Source of the DNA: Senimuribacter sp049852125
GTDB lineage: Bacteria > Bacillota > Clostridia > Peptostreptococcales > Anaerovoracaceae
Direction of reading: 5' to 3'
NCBI RefSeq assembly: GCF_049852125.1
Contig: NZ_CP187532.1
Coordinates: 1,302,001-1,366,000, forward strand
Length of the DNA: 64,000 bases
The position numbers were made by a program, and so were the translations under genes. Position 1 is the first letter of the stretch; the number at the start of each line of letters is the position of its first letter. A model generated the notes under the pieces. That model had not been told where the DNA came from. It saw nothing but the letters and a program-made list of their open reading frames with translations, and did no database searches. Shown here piece after piece: positions 1 to 6,448 of this stretch.

Positions 1-279
1 ACGTCCGTTATAAGTGATGATATAGTCTACCTGACTCAAAGTTTGCAATGTCGCTTCAAGAAGTATTTTTTCATCGTCAGGTTGGTCTGCGAAATACTGA
101 ATTACTTGGGCAGTGGTTCCGTCTATAAGCAAGATCCCAGATAAAATCACCTTACAATAGACAGGGGAAAGCCCTGTGGTCTCAATATCAAAGACAGCAA
201 AAGGACGTTCGCCGAAGTATTGTTTCATAAGCCGGGAATCGAAAACTTGTATTGATAGGGTATCTGTTATTTTTTTCAT
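1..279 (-). CDS. RNase H-like (YprB-type) exonuclease domain protein, 3' end outside window
   Basis: Reads from an ATG at 279 to the window edge, 93 codons, and stays open, so the C-terminus lies outside. Residues about 19-30 carry FDIETTGLSP, the first acidic motif of DEDD-type 3'-5' exonucleases and RNase H-like folds. The spacing and following sequence resemble the YprB-type ribonuclease H-like family of Firmicutes. The role is inferred as nucleic-acid trimming or repair; the partner helicase domain seen in some relatives cannot be checked here. The start is supported by AGAGGT seven bases upstream. Only one catalytic motif is visible, so the subfamily is uncertain. Confidence 0.7.
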   Translation of the reverse strand, partial: MKKITDTLSIQVFDSRLMKQYFGERPFAVFDIETTGLSPVYCKVILSGILLIDGTTAQVIQYFADQPDDEKILLEATLQTLSQVDYIITYNGR

Positions 280-302
280 ATCGTACCTCTTGACAAAATG
301 TA

Positions 303-335
303 GAAAACAAAATAGACCGCAAGGGGTGCAGTCTA
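303..335 (-). terminator. Stem-loop with T-rich tail in the leader of the RNase H-like gene
   Basis: Nine-base arms (313-321 and 327-335, one G-T type mismatch) enclose a five-base loop and are followed on the minus strand by TTTTGTTTTC. This is terminator-like but lies about 35 bp upstream of the gene at 279, with no minus-strand gene before it, so it may be an attenuator or the end of a short transcript. Confidence 0.45.
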
Positions 336-486
336 CTTTGTTCAAAAGGGGTATTGGGATTAGAGATTAATGAGGTTATCAGGGGGATAACCACAATTGC
401 ATTATAGCTGATTTAGTCGAAAAATGCAAGTGAAAATCGAAAAAAAAAGAAAAAGAGTATTTTTTGTTGTACGATTGTGCACCTTT

Positions 487-509
487 TTGTGAATAAAAAC
501 AAGTATAAT
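487..509 (+). promoter_or_regulatory. Probable promoter -10 region for spoVS
   Basis: TATAAT at 504-509 lies 37 bases before the spoVS start. No convincing -35 sits at 17 bp; TTGTGC at 475 is too far and TTGTGA at 487 too near. In Bacillus the gene is SigH-dependent, and no clear SigH site was recognised here. Confidence 0.35.
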
Positions 510-545
510 AGAGAAAACAAAACATTTCTAAGGGAGGAAAACAGT

Positions 546-806
546 ATGGAAATATTAAAAGTTTCAGCTAAGTCGAATCCGAATTCGGTAGCAGGTGCTT
601 TAGCAGGTGTCTTAAGGGAAAAGGGAGGTGCGGAGATCCAGGCCATTGGCGCGGGAGCGTTGAATCAGGCGGTCAAAGCGACAGCCATTGCCAGAGGTTT
701 TGTTGCACCCAGCGGTATCGATCTTGTGTGTGTTCCGGCATTTACCGATATAGAGATCGAGGGAGAGGAAAGAACGGCTATTAAGCTCATAGTCGAACCA
801 CGATGA
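546..806 (+). CDS. spoVS: Stage V sporulation protein S
   Basis: Encodes 86 residues, the exact usual length of SpoVS, beginning MEILKVSAKSNPNSVAGALA and ending in KLIVEPR. SpoVS is a small, highly conserved Alba-fold-like regulator that affects septation and spore coat assembly in Bacillus. The start at 546 is preferred over an earlier in-frame ATG at 477 because AAGGGAGG lies 10 bases upstream and the protein then matches family length. It is monocistronic, closed by a strong hairpin at 872. It is one of two sporulation-type genes near the left end, which supports a spore-forming lineage. Confidence 0.95.
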   Translation: MEILKVSAKSNPNSVAGALAGVLREKGGAEIQAIGAGALNQAVKATAIARGFVAPSGIDLVCVPAFTDIEIEGEERTAIKLIVEPR

Positions 807-871
807 AAATGTGATATGATTTATTGACGATAAGCGGGAAACCCAGCCAGAGTTTCTCTGTACAATACCAG

Positions 872-899
872 CCACGCGGTAAACGCGTGGTTTTGTTTT
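872..899 (+). terminator. Rho-independent terminator after spoVS
   Basis: A perfect 7-bp stem, CCACGCG/CGCGTGG, with a GTAAA loop is followed by TTTTGTTTT. It ends the spoVS transcript. Confidence 0.85.
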
Positions 900-907
900 A
901 TACAAAA

Positions 908-935
908 GCCGGGCAAGATAGATCCCTTGTCCGGC
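908..935. terminator. Second stem-loop after spoVS
   Basis: Ten-base arms (908-917, 926-935) with one G-T pair enclose an 8-base loop. The plus-strand tail is weakly T-rich (CTTTTTC about 6 bases on) and the minus-strand tail reads TTTTGTAT, so it could act in either direction. Confidence 0.45.
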
Positions 936-999
936 GTTACCTTTTTCGTACCTATGTAACCCTTTCATCTTTAGAAGAATGCCCTATTTTGTTCTAAAA

Positions 1000-1266
1000 T
1001 AGGTCCCATGGTGCGGATTCTAAGGCTGCAATACCACAAGCCGCACTATTTTGCATCAAAACTTTCCAAATGGTGCGCTTTTAACAAGAATAGCAATAAA
1101 AAATTCCTTTATCGGAATTTAATGAGCATAAATGCGTGCTGCGACGTTGTTGTGAATCTGCCATGAATTAGACGTAATCGTGAAAATGAGCACCATGACC
1201 CTTGTTTCTGATGAATTTGGGGCGGATGTCCATTTTCGCCAGAAAAAATCCGCACCATTAGACCTA
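1000..1266. repeat. Nested inverted-repeat element (ATGGTGCG half-sites)
   Basis: Twenty-base ends at 1000-1019 and 1247-1266 are inverted copies with two mismatches and share a perfect 12-base core, ATGGTGCGGATT. A second, inner inverted pair of ATGGTGC-type sites lies at 1069-1077 and 1188-1199. A perfect 8-bp hairpin (CCTATTTT/AAAATAGG, 983-1003) abuts the left end. The region has no credible gene. A 65-codon open frame (1180-1377) crosses it, but it has no ribosome binding site and no recognisable family. It may be a MITE-like element or a structured RNA. Confidence 0.5.
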
Positions 1267-1341
1267 AAAACAACAAAAATGTCGAATTTAGTTCTGGAAT
1301 TAAAGCATTTTGGAATTTGGCTTGTTTTTCTTGCGTTGATT

Positions 1342-1371
1342 ATGGTATCCAGATATGGTTTATGGTATAAT
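1342..1371 (+). promoter_or_regulatory. Extended -10 promoter for the NUDIX gene
   Basis: TGGTATAAT (TGn-extended -10, TATAAT at 1366-1371) lies 30 bases before the start codon at 1402. Only a weak -35 (ATGGTA) precedes it at an 18-bp spacing. Confidence 0.55.
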
Positions 1372-1401
1372 GTTTAAAAATGCATTAGGGGGAATAGAAT
1401 A

Positions 1402-1968
1402 ATGACGTTTGAGGAAAAGACCGTAAGCTCGGAAAGAATATATGAAGGTAAAATTATCAATGTCAGAAGGGATCAGGTAACGGTAGAAAATGGTTTATCC
1501 TATCGTGAGATTGTGGAGCACAGCGGAGGCAGCGTTATAGCGGCTTTGACAGATGATGGACAAATGATTATGGTACGCCAGTATAGGAAACCGGCGGAAA
1601 GAGTCATGCTGGAGGTTCCGGCCGGTAAGATCGATCCGGGAGAGAAGCCTTTTGATGCAGCAGTTCGAGAGCTTGCAGAGGAAACCGGTTATCGTGCGGA
1701 GCATGTAGAACTGATGACCCGGATGTATCCTTCGGTAGGATATGCAGAAGAAGTACTGTATTTGTATTTGGCTACCGGGCTGACACCGGGCGAGACATGC
1801 TTTGATGAAAATGAAGCGATTGATATCGAAAAATATTCTGTGAATCGGTTGTATGATATGGTCATGTCAGGAGAAATAGAGGACGGTAAGTCTCAGGTAG
1901 CAATCTTGATGGTCAAAGCACGCTTTGAAGCAGGACGGCTTCAAGGATACTGGAAACAGCCAGAGTGA
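1402..1968 (+). CDS. nudF: ADP-ribose pyrophosphatase, NUDIX hydrolase
   Basis: A 188-residue NUDIX hydrolase expected to cleave ADP-ribose to AMP and ribose-5-phosphate in the cytoplasm. The Nudix box spans residues 75-97 (G75, E81, then RELAEETG with R89 and E90, E93, E94 as metal ligands). The N-terminal beta-rich segment with an EIVEHSGG-type strand and a VRQYRKPAE motif near residue 58 is typical of the NudF/YqkG group. TAGGGGGAATAG precedes the ATG. The 3' end overlaps the convergent spoIIM gene by 56 bp, so the two mRNAs share complementary ends. Confidence 0.92.
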   Translation: MTFEEKTVSSERIYEGKIINVRRDQVTVENGLSYREIVEHSGGSVIAALTDDGQMIMVRQYRKPAERVMLEVPAGKIDPGEKPFDAAVRELAEETGYRAEHVELMTRMYPSVGYAEEVLYLYLATGLTPGETCFDENEAIDIEKYSVNRLYDMVMSGEIEDGKSQVAILMVKARFEAGRLQGYWKQPE

Positions 1969-2437
1969 TGAAACAGAATAGGTAACCGCGAATGCACGGA
2001 AAAAGATTGTGGCGAAGCTTCATCGGCTGCTGGTAGTTTTCTTTGACGACGCGCGCAGTTTCATAGGCTATAAGTATCAAAGCCATGTAAGCCGGGATTT
2101 TAAACATTCCGCGCGGCAGCAGGGCGGCTAATAAAATGCCGAAAGCCTTATCTGTACCGCTGGATAGAATGTAGGCGGCAGAAAAACCTAACGAAAAGGT
2201 TTTCCCTATGGCCAGAAAAGCTACAGCAGGCATAAGTATTACAGTGCACGCGAAGATCATGGCAGCTAAAACTGTAAGGATATCACTTTTTAAATAAGCG
2301 CTTATGGCTGCCGAAAGTGACGGAAGATCAGTAGACAGCTGAAGATGAGCTGGTGAAGCTAAAATTTCGGTAAAGATGCCGGCGGAAAAACTGATAACGA
2401 TGATCAGGGCAGCAGGCAGCAGATATTTCTTGTTCAT
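1913..2437 (-). CDS. spoIIM: Stage II sporulation protein M-like membrane protein
   Basis: A 174-residue protein with about five hydrophobic segments, matching SpoIIM/UPF0104-type membrane proteins. A central LLPRGMFKIPAY segment matches the conserved LPHGIFEIPA signature. In sporulation SpoIIM scaffolds the SpoIID/P peptidoglycan-remodelling complex during engulfment. The start at 2437 is chosen over upstream options because GAGGAGG sits 7 bases before it. It is convergent with nudF and divergent from xerD, a neighbourhood common in Clostridia. Confidence 0.85.
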   Translation of the reverse strand: MNKKYLLPAALIIVISFSAGIFTEILASPAHLQLSTDLPSLSAAISAYLKSDILTVLAAMIFACTVILMPAVAFLAIGKTFSLGFSAAYILSSGTDKAFGILLAALLPRGMFKIPAYMALILIAYETARVVKENYQQPMKLRHNLFPCIRGYLFCFITLAVSSILEAVLLQSVL

Positions 2438-2514
2438 AGACAACCTCCTCATTGAAGGATATGCAGGCAGGTATGGATTATGACTAATAGATGGACAGAC
2501 AGAGAGGGACTTGT

Positions 2515-3405
2515 ATGGAATTGAATGATTTTTTGGAGTATCTGAGGGAAGAAAGAAAGGCCTCAACGAATACATGTGAAGCGTACAGGAGGGATATGGA
2601 GGCGTTTGGAAGATTTCTTGCAGGCAGAGAAGTTTTTGATGCCCATCAGGCTTCCAGTGCAGATGTGGCAGCGTATTTGATGGAATTGAAAAGTGAGGGG
2701 CGTTCCAGATCTACAGCTAATCGGAAACTGTCATCGATCAGAACTTATTATAAGTATCTAATAAAAAAGGGCGTGGTTTTTACTAATCCGACAGAAGATA
2801 TTAAATCGCCTCGTATTGAGCGAAAGGATCTGGACTATCTGACGATAGAGGAAGTCGAAAAACTGCTTCTCGCGCCAGACGATTCGATCAAAGGATTTCG
2901 TGACAGAGCGATTTTGGAGGTTCTTTACGCTACAGGCATCAGAGTCAGCGAAATTATAGAATTGAAGCTGAGGGATGTAAATCTGCGTATGGGATTTCTG
3001 ACCTTAAACGGCGCGCATGGCAAGGCTAGAATTGTACCGATGGGTTCTATGGCAAGAAGGGCGCTGGATAATTATATTCTGAATAGCAGACCAGCGTTAA
3101 TGCGGGAGGGATCGCCAGACGATCCGGAAAGTATTCTTTTTGTTAATTATATGGGCGAGGCATTTTCGCGACAGGGATTTTGGAAGCTGATGAAGCAGTA
3201 TGGCAGACAGGTGGGACTGGAGGATCGGCTGACTCCGCATATTTTGCGAACCTCTTTTGCAGTACATATGGTGCAGAACGGAGCGGATTTGAAATCTCTG
3301 CAGGAATTGATGGGGCATGAGGATATTATGGCGACCCAGATTTATCTGTCCGTCACAAAGAATCGTATTAAAGATGTATATGATAAAACCCATCCGAGGG
3401 CGTAA
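2515..3405 (+). CDS. xerD: Site-specific tyrosine recombinase XerD
   Basis: A 296-residue tyrosine recombinase. The N-terminal SAM-like core-binding domain covers residues 1-90 and the catalytic domain about 105-290. The catalytic set is complete: R143 (GIRVSEI), K170, H242 and R245 (HILRTSF), H268 (LMGHED) and nucleophile Y277. Length and context fit the housekeeping XerD that resolves chromosome dimers with XerC. The start at 2515 follows AGAGGG; an in-frame ATG at 2491 lacks a site. Divergent from spoIIM. Confidence 0.92.
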   Translation: MELNDFLEYLREERKASTNTCEAYRRDMEAFGRFLAGREVFDAHQASSADVAAYLMELKSEGRSRSTANRKLSSIRTYYKYLIKKGVVFTNPTEDIKSPRIERKDLDYLTIEEVEKLLLAPDDSIKGFRDRAILEVLYATGIRVSEIIELKLRDVNLRMGFLTLNGAHGKARIVPMGSMARRALDNYILNSRPALMREGSPDDPESILFVNYMGEAFSRQGFWKLMKQYGRQVGLEDRLTPHILRTSFAVHMVQNGADLKSLQELMGHEDIMATQIYLSVTKNRIKDVYDKTHPRA

Positions 3406-3810
3406 AAAGAAATTGCTTATACTCTCTCAGCGTTCTTTTTAGAAGACGCCATCAGGAAAAGTCGTGCCTGCATCAAATTATTTACGATAGTGCAGCATAT
3501 AGGCGGATAATATTGGTAATCGGATTTGCATTCCGGAATTATTACAAGTCTTAACAGAGATATAAATGGCGCTCAGAGTACAGTGATTTCTAAATGGGGT
3601 GAGGTAGTTTCTATCTTTTAGGATACCGTAGATAGGCAGGATTAGACAATAAGCAAACCTTTACAGAACTGGACAAACGCACGAAAACAGAACTTTATGC
3701 CGTAAACTGCCTACGATAGATATGATGCGCGCAGGTATTTGCTTGTTTTTGGAGGTAAGTTGCGTGCACCCGCTAAAAGACGCAGATTTTTGCTTACTTT
3801 TTTTCAGGAT

Positions 3811-3911
3811 GTTGCGCGAATCAAGAAATTGTACAAGATATTTTGTTATTTTTGGTAAAATACGGTAATAAAATAACGGAATTTGGTATATGATTGGACA
3901 GGTCGCGCAAC
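3811..3911. repeat. Two-level palindrome
   Basis: Perfect 9-base outer arms GTTGCGCGA (3811-3819) and TCGCGCAAC (3903-3911) flank perfect 8-base inner arms GTTATTTT (3845-3852) and AAAATAAC (3870-3877). Confidence 0.7.
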
Positions 3912-3992
3912 AAACAACGAAAAGATTTCAAAAAAACTGCGTTTTTTAATGGACTAACGCAATATACAACAAAAAGATGATAAAAAGCTGCG
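3906..3992. repeat. Pair of imperfect 35-36 bp direct repeats
   Basis: Copies at 3906-3941 and 3958-3992 both start CGCAA, run through ACAAC and AAAAGAT, and end CTGCG. A TGCGTT/AACGCA hairpin spans the junction. This suggests a small duplicated structural module. Confidence 0.6.
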
Positions 3993-4165
3993 CGGCGGCT
4001 TCTATAATCTTGTTCTGAGATTAGGATTGCTGCGATAGGGTTCTTTTCAGATATGTTTTTGTGGTGATTAACAGTCTAACAGATTCTATCGCCTTTTTCT
4101 AGGGGCAAGGTGTCCCAATCAATTGTAACTCTACAATTTACTGTGATAGGTTGTGAAAAAATTGC

Positions 4166-4194
4166 TTGCATAAGCTTGTACCATGTGGTATAAT
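4166..4194 (+). promoter_or_regulatory. Promoter of rplS
   Basis: TTGCAT (4166-4171), a 17-bp spacer and TATAAT (4189-4194) with a TGTGG extended -10. The predicted start is near 4201, giving a leader of about 78 nt. Confidence 0.8.
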
Positions 4195-4200
4195 CTTCAT

Positions 4201-4278
4201 GTTGTAATTACGGGCGGTCCTCTGTACGCAAAAAAATGAGCGGCAAGAACGTCTTGGAGGGAAGGAGGATACGATACA
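4201..4278 (+). promoter_or_regulatory. 5' leader of rplS, possible L19 leader
   Basis: A 78-nt untranslated leader ending in GGAGGGAAGGAGG just before the L19 start. Firmicute rplS leaders are known to fold into an autoregulatory L19-binding RNA. Position and length fit, but I cannot confirm the consensus fold by eye. Confidence 0.35.
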
Positions 4279-4626
4279 ATGAACATTTTAGATTCAGTTG
4301 CACAGGATTATCTCAAAAAAGAAGTCCCTGCTTTTAACGTAGGTGACACTGTTAAAGTCCACGTTAAAATTAAAGAAGGAAACAGAGAAAGAATTCAGAT
4401 CTTTGAAGGCTTCGTTCTGAAGAGGCAGAACGGCGGTATCGCTGAGACTTTCACTGTAAGAAGAATTGCTTCTGGCGTTGGTGTAGAAAAAACATTCCCG
4501 ATTCATTCACCATGGGTTGAAAAGATCGAGGTGATTAAGAAGGGTCGTGTTAGAAGAGCCAGATTGCACTACATGCGTGGTAGAACTGGTAAATCAGCCA
4601 AGATCAAGAGCAAAGACGTTAGATAG
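4279..4626 (+). CDS. rplS: 50S ribosomal protein L19
   Basis: A 115-residue protein, the usual length of L19, with the VGDTVKVHVKIKEGNRERIQ core and the basic tail VRRARLHYMRGRTGKSAKIK. L19 lies at the 30S-50S interface. It is monocistronic here, with its own promoter at 4166 and terminator at 4634; in many Firmicutes rplS follows rimM-trmD, which are not in this window. GAAGGAGG lies 10 bases before the ATG. Confidence 0.98.
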   Translation: MNILDSVAQDYLKKEVPAFNVGDTVKVHVKIKEGNRERIQIFEGFVLKRQNGGIAETFTVRRIASGVGVEKTFPIHSPWVEKIEVIKKGRVRRARLHYMRGRTGKSAKIKSKDVR

Positions 4627-4633
4627 TCTTTCG

Positions 4634-4668
4634 AGAGGAACCGATGTGGTTCCTCTTTTGAATTTTTG
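4634..4668 (+). terminator. Terminator of rplS
   Basis: A perfect 9-bp stem, AGAGGAACC/GGTTCCTCT, with a 5-base loop is followed by TTTGAATTTTT. Confidence 0.9.
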
Positions 4669-4678
4669 CAGAGTATGG

Positions 4679-4815
4679 TATAATGTCTACACACGGTGAT
4701 TGGCGAGCTGGAGGCGTGACAGGTCTCATGTCAGGAGTGCAGGAGCTTTGCTCCGTGGCGCTCTACGACTTGGCGAACATATTTTTATTCGTTTTTTTCG
4801 CCGTAATGGGTAATA
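4679..4815 (+). ncRNA. Candidate small RNA or leader upstream of rbgA
   Basis: TATAAT (4679-4684, TGG-extended) is followed by a GC-rich stretch unlike the surrounding AT-rich spacer. It contains hairpin TGACA-N8-TGTCA (about 4717-4734). A two-tier hairpin follows, pairing GAGTGC with GCGCTC and GGAGC with GCTCC (about 4735-4764). GGCGAA (4784) pairs with TTCGCC at the end of a T7 run. No open frame explains it. It could be an independent sRNA or a regulatory leader of the rbgA operon. Confidence 0.35.
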
Positions 4816-4873
4816 TAATTTTGTGATTTTCGCTATAAAACGAAAAACAAATAACCACAATGTGGGAAAAAGA

Positions 4874-4882
4874 TGGTATACT
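4874..4882 (+). promoter_or_regulatory. Extended -10 promoter for the rbgA operon
   Basis: TGGTATACT at 4874-4882 (TATACT as -10) lies 38 bases before the rbgA start. No good -35 is visible. Confidence 0.4.
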
Positions 4883-4919
4883 GAAACAGTGGCTGAAAGA
4901 AAAAAGAAGGAAAATAAAT

Positions 4920-5768
4920 ATGATAGATAATATTAACTGGTATCCTGGCCATATGAAAAAAACCAGGGAGTTGATTCAGGAGAACTTGAAAATGGTAGAT
5001 TTGGTTATCGAAGTGATCGATGCCAGAATTCCCATTTCCAGTAGAAATCCTATTATTGACGAACTGGTGCAGAGCAAGAAAAGAATCATTATACTCAACA
5101 AAAGCGATCTCTCAGACCGGTCTGAGAACGATGCGTGGGCGGACTATTTTAAGAGCGTCGGAAATCTAGTTGTTACGATGAACTGTATGAGTGGCGGTGG
5201 TGTAAACCAGTTGTATAAGGCGCTCGATAAAGAACAAAATGAGAAAAATGCCGGGCGTCCGATCAAGAAACCCCTTCGCATGATGATCGTAGGTGTTCCT
5301 AATGTGGGAAAATCCTCCTTAATAAATCGTATGACAGGAAAAAGAAGTGCACAGACCGGTGACAGACCAGGTGTAACAAAAGGAAAGCAGTGGCTTTCAT
5401 TGAAAAACGGCATGCAGCTTTTGGACACGCCGGGTATTCTCTGGCCTAAGTTTGAAGATCCTAAAGCAGGGTTGAATCTTGCTTTTTGCGGCAGTATTAA
5501 GGATGAAATTCTGGATACTGCGACGTTGGCGATGGAGTTGATCGGAATTCTGTCAGAAGAATACTCGGATTTACTGATGGAACGGTATAAATTAGAAGAA
5601 ATTTCCGATATGCCACTTTCTACGATGGAGGATATTGCCATGAAGAGAGGATTTATTCTGCCAGGCAAGAGAATTGATTATGAACGATGCGCCCGAACTG
5701 TGCTGGATGAGTTTCGCAGTGGGAAAATTGGTCATATCACGCTTGAAAGGCGGGAGAATTATGACTAA
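4920..5768 (+). CDS. rbgA: Ribosome biogenesis GTPase RbgA (YlqF)
   Basis: A 282-residue circularly permuted GTPase required for late 50S assembly. The G-motifs occur in the permuted order: NKSD first (ILNKSDLSD, residues about 60-68), then the P-loop GVPNVGKSS near residue 123, and DTPG (LLDTPGILWP) near residue 166. The N-terminal INWYPGHMKK is characteristic. The start at 4920 follows AGAAGGA; an in-frame upstream ATG at 4860 would add 20 residues that relatives lack. The 3' end overlaps rnhB by 8 bases, so the two are translationally coupled. Confidence 0.95.
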   Translation: MIDNINWYPGHMKKTRELIQENLKMVDLVIEVIDARIPISSRNPIIDELVQSKKRIIILNKSDLSDRSENDAWADYFKSVGNLVVTMNCMSGGGVNQLYKALDKEQNEKNAGRPIKKPLRMMIVGVPNVGKSSLINRMTGKRSAQTGDRPGVTKGKQWLSLKNGMQLLDTPGILWPKFEDPKAGLNLAFCGSIKDEILDTATLAMELIGILSEEYSDLLMERYKLEEISDMPLSTMEDIAMKRGFILPGKRIDYERCARTVLDEFRSGKIGHITLERRENYD

Positions 5769-6429
5769 GGCGGAGCGGAAGGAATACTTGAAGAATAGAC
5801 TTCAGGAAATGCAGCAGTATGAAAAGATGCTGCGAACAAAGGGATTTCAGTATATTGCCGGTGTAGATGAGGTCGGCAGAGGACCGCTGGCAGGTCCTGT
5901 TGTAGCTGCCGCGGTGGTGCTGCCGGAGGATTTTGATGTATTGGGCGTAGATGATTCTAAGAAGCTGTCAGAGAAAAAGAGGGAGCAGCTTTACGATGAG
6001 ATCATAGATAAAGCCCTTTGCTGGGGAATCGGCCGCCAGGATCATTTTGTCATAGATCAAGTAAACATTTTGCAAGCCACAAAGCTGGCCATGGCGGAGG
6101 CCATTGAAAACGCTGGACAGATGCTCTTTGACCGGATCGAGAAGGACGTTGATTTTGTCCTCTTTGACGCCATGCAGATTGACGCGGTGAAAAAGCCGCA
6201 GATGTCTTTAATCAAAGGAGACAGTAAAAGTGTGTCTATCGCTGCGGCATCTATTTTGGCCAAGGTAACGAGGGACCGTGAAATGGTGGCGTTGGATCAA
6301 AAGTATCCAGGCTATGGTTTTGCCAGCAATAAGGGATATGGTACAAAAGCCCACTACGAGGGCATACATAAAAATGGTATAACGCCCGTCCACAGACGGA
6401 GCTTTTTAAAAAATTTAGATGTAAAATGA
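5761..6429 (+). CDS. rnhB: Ribonuclease HII
   Basis: A 222-residue RNase HII that removes RNA and single ribonucleotides from DNA-RNA hybrids. The signature AGVDEVGRGPLAGPVV starts near residue 34 and supplies the D-E acidic pair. A third acidic residue lies in VLFDAMQ, and SIAAASILAKVTRD is the conserved C-terminal helix. The ATG at 5761 overlaps the rbgA stop and follows GGCGGGAG. The rbgA-rnhB pairing is common in Firmicutes. fhs follows after 19 bp, probably on the same transcript. Confidence 0.95.
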   Translation: MTKAERKEYLKNRLQEMQQYEKMLRTKGFQYIAGVDEVGRGPLAGPVVAAAVVLPEDFDVLGVDDSKKLSEKKREQLYDEIIDKALCWGIGRQDHFVIDQVNILQATKLAMAEAIENAGQMLFDRIEKDVDFVLFDAMQIDAVKKPQMSLIKGDSKSVSIAAASILAKVTRDREMVALDQKYPGYGFASNKGYGTKAHYEGIHKNGITPVHRRSFLKNLDVK

Positions 6430-6448
6430 TGAAAAGGAGAACAAAAAG

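Larger units (their letters stand above)
3406..4165. other. Long non-coding intergenic region with repeats and hairpins
   Basis: No credible protein gene lies in this 760-bp gap. Visible structures include CGGA-TTTGCAT-TCCG near 3523-3538. A composite stem follows in which CTATC (3611) and GTA..GGCAG pair with CTGCCTACGATAG ending near 3720. There is a two-level palindrome at 3811-3911, a TGCGTT/AACGCA hairpin at 3938-3961, and a 7-bp GCGATAG/CTATCGC pair followed by CTTTTTCT near 4032-4104. Some of this may be a non-coding RNA, but no signature of RNase P, tmRNA, SRP or other named RNA was recognised. Confidence 0.5.

Noticed and set aside
1180..1377. 65-codon open frame as a small membrane protein
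   Set aside because: It has no ribosome binding site, lies across the inverted-repeat element and promoter of the next gene, and matches nothing recognisable.
3406..4165. RNase P RNA, tmRNA or SRP RNA in the xerD-rplS gap
   Set aside because: None of their conserved core sequences could be found by eye; only generic hairpins and repeats are visible.
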